This document shows, piece after piece, positions 58,245-64,000 of a DNA stretch of 64,000 nucleotides. The translations under genes were made by a program, and so were the position numbers. Source of the DNA: Cyanidiococcus yangmingshanensis (lineage: Eukaryota > Rhodophyta > Bangiophyceae > Cyanidiales > Cyanidiaceae); assembly GCA_013995675.1 (NCBI GenBank), contig VWRR01000007.1, forward strand, positions 598,212 through 662,211. Direction: 5' to 3'. Position 1 is the first letter of the stretch; each line of letters begins with the position of its first letter. The notes below the pieces were generated by a model. The model worked only from the letters and a program-made list of their open reading frames with translations. It ran no database searches and was not told the DNA's origin.

Positions 58245-60001
58245 GTGCCTCCACCAAGCGTCAGGTTCCTTCGAGCGGTCGTTCTATCGGATATTCTAGG
58301 TTGGGGATTGGAACGTACGATGTTCAGAGGGCAACGATACATTCGCAAGGAGCCAGTCTATCGAGCATTACATGCTTCTGTGCAACATTTCGAAAACGTG
58401 AAAACGAGCATTAGAATAGGTCTTAGTGAGTATACGCATCAAGGTATGAGCGTCGCGCTGCTGTCCAGAACGAACACGAATTTCGACCAAGAATTTGTAG
58501 AATCAGATTTCGTCCAAGTCTCCACGATGATTTGATCGAGCAGCGTGCTGCGATCGTAGACGCCTAGCATCCGTCCAATCTAGGCCTGAAAATCAGGGCA
58601 TGGCTGACTGGTCGCCCTCGCTGTCTGTACGCTATCCTGCCATACAGTACACAACCACCAAGGCCACTCGCCACTTGGCCCTGATGAAGAATGCTTGGCA
58701 TCATGCCTAGATCTGAGTCTGTATACGAGGTGTCGAACAGGACTCGAGGCCTTGCCGGTGCTTTTCGAGATGGCTGTGTCTAGGGTTCTGAATGCATCAC
58801 TGATGTTTGCGTTACTGAAGCTTCAAATCACAATGGCACCATCTATGCACCAGGAAATAGCCCAAAGACGCCAAAGCGTCGAGAAACTGGTCTCTATCGT
58901 CGCTTCATACTGGGCTCTCTGCACTTGTTACTCGATGAGTATCTGTGAAAGAGATGAATGTTTCGCGGAAGGAAACGAACAAAAGCAATGGGAATGTTTA
59001 TGAAAAGTCCGCGAAAAGGAATGTAAAAACTGGACCGATATGATCAAAAGAATACTGTTTGTCCATCATGATTGGAAGAGCGCGTGAGCCGAGCGTCTTC
59101 AGATCACTGCTGTGCAGCCATACAGTCATAAAGCCTTGCAACCATCCAGCCATGCAGGGCCCAGATCGCGACAGAGATTCCGATGAGGTCGAGCGCATTC
59201 CCGGAGACGTGTGCCCTCTTGGGATATCCCTGGATTGCGGACACCGTGCTTCAGTTACTCAGTAACATCTCGGTTTGGTTCCCATTCAGAAACAGGTCTA
59301 TTGGAATGAATATCAAGCATCAAGTAGAATCGACGTTATCTCTACGCTGCTTTTCCTAGAACAGAAAACGAGACGGGCCACCAGGCCCGGAGCGCTCATG
59401 ACACCACCACAAACACGCCGGGGCCGAGGCATCCTCTTTGATTGTGTTTGCCCGTGCAAAACGTCTCGACGTATGTACGGAAGCAGTCTCGATGAATATT
59501 GGTCCAGTTCTAGAAATCGCTGTTATTCACTGAGAAAGCGAACTCGAAGCGCTCCAATCAGTCATAGAACTCATAAATGCCTGATTGCCTCGGAGAAGCG
59601 TTGGGACCTACCAGTCGTTCCTCCGGTTGGCCACTGCGTTGGAACGTAGTTTCTTCTTGCGATCATCCCTACTGTCCATATCTCTTATGTTGAGCGAGCT
59701 GGAAAGTCTATTCTACGAGAGCAGCCCAGCCCTGATATTTTCGTAGCAAACACGCTCTGCTGCTGAACTGAACTACGCATGATGCATTGGTTTTCAATGA
59801 ATCAACGTCACTTCGAAGCGACATTGAGGTGTCCGAAGCATCTTTGCTCGACGGGAACATGAAGACGTTTCAGAAGCAACACACCTATCCAAGTGGAGAG
59901 CTACTGAAGAAGTCAAGATAGAATGAGGAACAATTCTCTCTCTATCGTGGTTACGATAGCTGTAGCGCACCGCGGGTTGCGGAAACGATCTGACTCGTTG
60001 A

Positions 60002-60043
60002 CTCTCTATCTCTCTGTCTCTCTCTGTCTCTCTGTCTCTTTGG
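60002..60043. repeat. CT-rich microsatellite
   Basis: CTCTCTGTCTC-type units in tandem, pure pyrimidine/GT on the plus strand. No gene overlaps it. Confidence 0.9.
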
Positions 60044-61302
60044 CTCTCTGAGGCTCCACGGCAGATCTGTCGATAGATCCCGTTTTATCATGAACTGTGG
60101 GTGCACCGAAAAAGAACAGATCTGATTCACGTGGCAAACTCGAGCGGTCGCTGGATTTCAGAGAGTTCTCGAACGTCTCTGGAGGGATCGCTGGGACATC
60201 ACCGACTCGTTTCGAGACAAGGCTGGTGCTTTGACTTATCAGCTGGTGTGCGCCAGCACCGAGTGTTTCATGATGCATCTTGGATTATGAGACAGAAACC
60301 GATGCATTTCAGAGGGCGCAGCTCGAGCACTATGTCCGTGCATCGCCCGAGACTCTTGATGAAAGCCGCGCAGCGATCGAGAAGAATGGAACGAGACCTT
60401 AGCCGCCTGTATGGCAACGGGCGGTATCTCTATGGGAGAGTACGGGACAAGGGGATGCAGAGGCATCGCTTTTCAGGTGATGGATGTTCCCAGTCCCTTG
60501 ATGGTACTCGCCTCTGTTCCATTGAATGGAGCCGTGGCTCTAACGCTTATCTCAAGCATGATTCTGCGTACCAAAAGAAACTCCAGAGATAGTGTATTCA
60601 GAAAGAAATTTGTGACCATACTAGAATGCGTTCATTCAACGTCCAGTGGTTATCACTGGGAATCGCCACAGAGACGAAGGGAAAGAATCGGCCCGTCGCA
60701 TGATCGTTGAGCACGAGGGAGACACATTGGTGGCGCCCACGGCTGCTGGAGATCATGGCCACATCGCCGCTGGTGAGCAATGACCAGACCATTGCAATCG
60801 AGGTGTAGCAGCGCGACCGATGATGGTTCATGGTTTCATTGTTCCATTGCTTACGTGACAAGGAGGTTTATTGGTTTGTTGTTCAATCGATTCATTGGCT
60901 CATTGTTTCATCGGACCATTGGATCGTCGGCTCATTGCGACATCATCGTTCAAGAGCCATGGCTCAGCTGAATAGATCATGAGATGAGCGTTCAGGGAGC
61001 CAGGAACGTGCATCCTCCTTCCGCCGTCACCACTGGTGATGCGGCATGATGCACCATGCGGTCTTCAGTATACAGTGACCAATTCCAAGATGACCCATGG
61101 TCGGCATCGTATGGGCACGAAGCCAAGAGAGGATGCCACCATGGATAGGAACGGAACTGAGTATGGATGTGTGTGAGCGCTACGGGCGATCGCTGGTCGG
61201 GACAAGGATGTAATCTTGGTACTGGCGATCAACAGCGGGAGACTACCGTTCTTGTTCATGATCATGATCTTGATCATGATCTGGCGTAGAATTGGGCTTG
61301 AG

Positions 61303-61332
61303 CTGGGGCTGGGGCTGGGGCTGGGGCTGGGG
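61303..61332. repeat. (CTGGGG) hexamer repeat, quadruplex-capable
   Basis: Five CTGGGG units give five G4 tracts separated by CT, a textbook G-quadruplex pattern. It is preceded at 61258-61281 by overlapping palindromic TGATCA words. Confidence 0.9.
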
Positions 61333-62430
61333 TGCAGAGCCACCATCGTCACCCATGGAATCGGTATCGGAGCTGCAGGCCGGGCGGCGAGTCGATGTTC
61401 AGGAAATGGTTATCCCAGAAGCGCATCTGTCAGGCGGTCGGCAATCCATGATCGAGCTCTTCACAGCGGCATGCCGACAGGCGTATCCTGGTGACAGGAA
61501 TCGGCATCCGGCTGAGCGCTGACGGAAGGCGGGCTCATTGAATCTGGACCCAGCGCCAATGGATCCAGCAGCCAGGCTGGAGTCAACGCGTACCAGTCGA
61601 TATGGTTCTAGCTGTAACATGCATCGATTTTGGTTTTCTAGTTTGGTTTGGTAAAACTATTCATTTCTTTTTTTTCTCGTTTAGTTTTGGAGAAGGTTTT
61701 GTCTATTGATATGGAGAGGTTGCGCTGGGGCTGACTGAATTTTGTGAGCGTCAGGGTCGATCAGCCTCGCCGGGCGGGTCCGTCGGTCCAAGTACGCGCT
61801 AGCGCCATGAGGCTGCATAAAGAAAGGGGTCTCAGTTTTCGACAAAAAAAACCGTGGGTCGTTCTGGAAGTTTGTGACCTCACTCTGATAATTACATTCA
61901 TATTTGAGGTATTTTTTTCTGGAATTTACTGGGCAGCTCCCTAGATCTGGTTGTCCGTCTTAAGATCAGATCCCAGATCTGGTCGGGTCCCAGATCAGGT
62001 CCCACTAGACTACGTGTGTGTGCGTATCGGTCCCGAAGCAGTGCGCTGTGTCGAACAGCTCTACGACTGGAGAGTGCAGCACAGCAAAGATCGACTCTGT
62101 TCAGCTCAGTCTGTTCTTTTCAGTTCAGTTCAGATCAGGTCTGAGCAGTCTAGCTCACGCCAGCATGGCAGGCCGCTGACCGTCTCCCCCTAGTGCTGTT
62201 TTGTTTTTGTCAGGTTTCATTCCGGTCTAGAGCAGGGTAGGTTTCTGGACGATTGTTGATTTTTTTCTTACCGACTCTTGGTCGCTTCGTTTTGTATTGT
62301 CTAGTCACCATAGGTCCGTTCCTAGTGTTCATGGCGTCGGTTCCTACTGTGATCGATGCTGGCACCGGCAACTGCGCAATCCCTGTGAATACCGTCGCTG
62401 CTGCTACTGTTGCCGCTGTTGGCCATTGCG

Positions 62431-62470
62431 ATCGGCATCGGCATCGGCATCGGCATCGGCATCGGCATCG
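62431..62470. repeat. (ATCGGC) hexamer repeat
   Basis: About six and a half tandem copies of a six-base unit, encoding His-Arg in one frame, with no gene context. Confidence 0.9.
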
Positions 62471-62558
62471 ACAATCAGTCATCGGCCATCGCTGAAATCG
62501 TCTCCGTCTGGCGCTTCGTGTGGATCTGGAATCGATGATCCTAGATGGCGTTTGCTGG

Positions 62559-62592
62559 AGCTGGCGCTGGCGCTGGCGCTGGCGCTGGCGCT
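62559..62592. repeat. (CTGGCG) hexamer repeat
   Basis: Five to six tandem copies. Together with the neighbouring hexamer arrays they show a preference for six-base periods in this end of the window. Confidence 0.9.
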
Positions 62593-62932
62593 GTGGTGGC
62601 CGACGAAACGACCTTAGCTCGGCGAATTGGGTCGGCACCCGCGGATTGGCGACAGACGCGGCTCGGCTGGGGTGCGCGCCGTGTCCGTCTGTCAGTCGCA
62701 GGACGTCGTGGCGCAGCAGGTGCTGTCCTGGGGAGCTGTCAGGGAATGATGTCTTGGGGAGTTGTCACGTTGATCCTGTGACGGTGAGCTGTCTCGTGGA
62801 CGCTGTCCCGTCAGAGGCGGCGGCGCATCACTGCTGGGGGCGGCGCATCGATTGCTCGTGCGAGCGTTCGCTGGCGTTCGCTGGCGATCGCGTGCGGCGT
62901 CGCAGCGTCTGTCCATTTTCGGTCAGGCAAAA

Positions 62933-62963
62933 GCGTGCGTGCGCGTGCGCGTGCGCCTGCGCC
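62933..62963. repeat. (GCGTGC) alternating purine-pyrimidine repeat
   Basis: Five imperfect units of alternating purine and pyrimidine, the kind of sequence that can adopt Z-DNA. Confidence 0.85.
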
Positions 62964-64000
62964 TAGGCGTTGGCGGGAAATGCGCGCCGCGCGATGGATC
63001 TGTCGCGGCTAGTCGTGTCCAATTCTGTGCTGTCCAGTCCAGTCGTGGCCTGGCGATCGACAGCGGCGCAGGATGCGTTCGCTGTTCTCAATCGCCGACC
63101 GACCGAGCGTGTCCGAGGTGAACGATCGTGCTGTTCGCTACTCCCCAGAGGTTTCCATAACTGATATTCATTGAATACGACATAGCATAGCATGTCGTCA
63201 GTTCGAATAATATTGAGAAAGCGCCAATACCAATCATTGTTCATTCAGACTAGACAACCATGGGTCTATTCAGATGTTAAGTAGTCAGTTGGTCCGATCA
63301 ATCTATATTTGAGCAGTTGGGCACAAAAGAGTAAGTCAGAGCGAAACGAAAACCTTGAAGATCTATGCGAGTCTCCAACGATTCATGCTGTGGTCGACGA
63401 GCGCACCAGCATCGTTCAGATCTGCATGGGTCCTTGGTTGTGCAGCCATTCGCCAGCTCGTTATTGTCTCAAACCGGAAAAGATCCCTGCAGGAGCGTCT
63501 AGGCCAGGCAGCGGCGTCGTGGAGGATCGTAACTGTGGTCCCATCTGCGACGTCGAGGGCTCGTCCGAAGCAACCCCGATCGGCAGCATGCCTATCCAAG
63601 ATGAGCAGGCGCCATTGGGCCAGCGAAGTATATCCAAGAGATCAGGATGGACGCCGGGCCTCTGGGATGGGAGCGGCGGCATCGCAGAACGGCCAAGGAG
63701 CGCCGAATCGATGGCGGCGATGGCGGCGCCAGCATAGCACCCCTGGGCTACCTAACGAGTACCGTGTGATCCGATGGTTGTGCGCAAGGAGGTGCGCTAT
63801 CGAATCTGGAATCGAATGATCCGCGACGAGTAACCCTGGGAGCGATCCAAATCCGAGGCGTGCGCCAGCGCTGCGTCCAGTATGCATGCCCAACGGCGGC
63901 GAAAGAGCACTGAGGATGAAGATCTGAACAAGAGCACAAAGATTGACAATACGAAACGGTTCCCCAAACCGAGAAGCAACCTACTGGTAAGGATCTAGAC

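Larger units (their letters stand above)
58245..64000. other. gene-poor terminal 5.7 kb with simple repeats
   Basis: No open frame here shows a recognisable domain or balanced composition on either strand. The segment contains the repeats listed separately, a degenerate region rich in CATTG and GGATC-like words at 60840-60940, and a Gly/Ala/Arg-biased GC-rich part at 62380-63060. No telomeric repeat is reached. It resembles a subtelomeric or rapidly changing end, which is inference. Confidence 0.5.

Noticed and set aside
62210-62966. Overlapping open frames with His-Arg, Gly-Ala and Arg-Gln runs
   Set aside because: They are produced by the hexamer repeats and not by protein-coding selection.
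1-64000. CRISPR arrays, insertion sequences, integrases, rRNA
   Set aside because: None seen; the gene content is eukaryotic nuclear and the direct repeats present are not regularly spaced.

Overview
The window looks like nuclear DNA of a compact, intron-poor photosynthetic eukaryote. The genes are eukaryotic (NatC Naa30, ADA2, Prp31, cyclin H, Lunapark, OS-9, THADA, TBCCD1, UBC7-type E2). They mix with organelle proteins: mitochondrial EF-Tu, mitoribosomal mL43, an Mtm1-type carrier and a plastid ATP-synthase assembly factor of the CGL160 type. Most genes are single uninterrupted reading frames. A unicellular red alga of the Cyanidiophyceae (Cyanidioschyzon/Cyanidium relatives) fits best; this is inferred from gene content and intron poverty, not from a marker gene.

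Layout. 0-10 kb: a broken unknown frame, Naa30, a short U6-snRNA-like sequence, a MutL homologue of MLH3 type with a decayed ATPase, guanylate kinase joined to a CGL160-like protein, and Prp31. 10-24 kb: a ubiquitin protease, a small DRM/ARP-like protein, a triose-phosphate/nucleotide-sugar-type transporter, a GT25-like glycosyltransferase, an SSU1-like exporter and an OS-9 ER lectin. 24-32 kb: a rhodanese-hydroxylase/methyltransferase fusion, Lunapark and ADA2. 32-45 kb: a giant THADA protein, a second GT25-like gene, ThiE, mL43 and cyclin H. 45-54 kb: an Mtm1/SLC25A39-like carrier, mitochondrial EF-Tu, a UBC7-type E2, a possible cyclin relic and TBCCD1. 54-64 kb: one secreted kelch/trefoil protein, then about 5.7 kb without a convincing gene but with several hexanucleotide repeats, resembling a subtelomeric or otherwise fast-evolving end.

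Strongest functional signal: 24781-27114 encodes TrhO (tRNA U34 5-hydroxylation) and a TrmR-like SAM methyltransferase in one polypeptide. These are the two successive steps that make 5-methoxyuridine in bacteria. THADA, 5.5 kb further on, is the partner family of the tRNA Nm32 methyltransferase. OS-9 and the UBC7-like E2 both belong to ER-associated degradation.

Caution: three conserved genes (guanylate kinase, the TPT-family transporter, the mitochondrial carrier) are each broken by what looks like one base, and the CGL160/guanylate kinase boundary may hide another. Residual indel errors in a long-read assembly are the simplest explanation, so absent domains and broken frames should be read with that in mind. 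Many open frames can be extended upstream through GTG or TTG; starts given here are the first plausible ATG unless stated.
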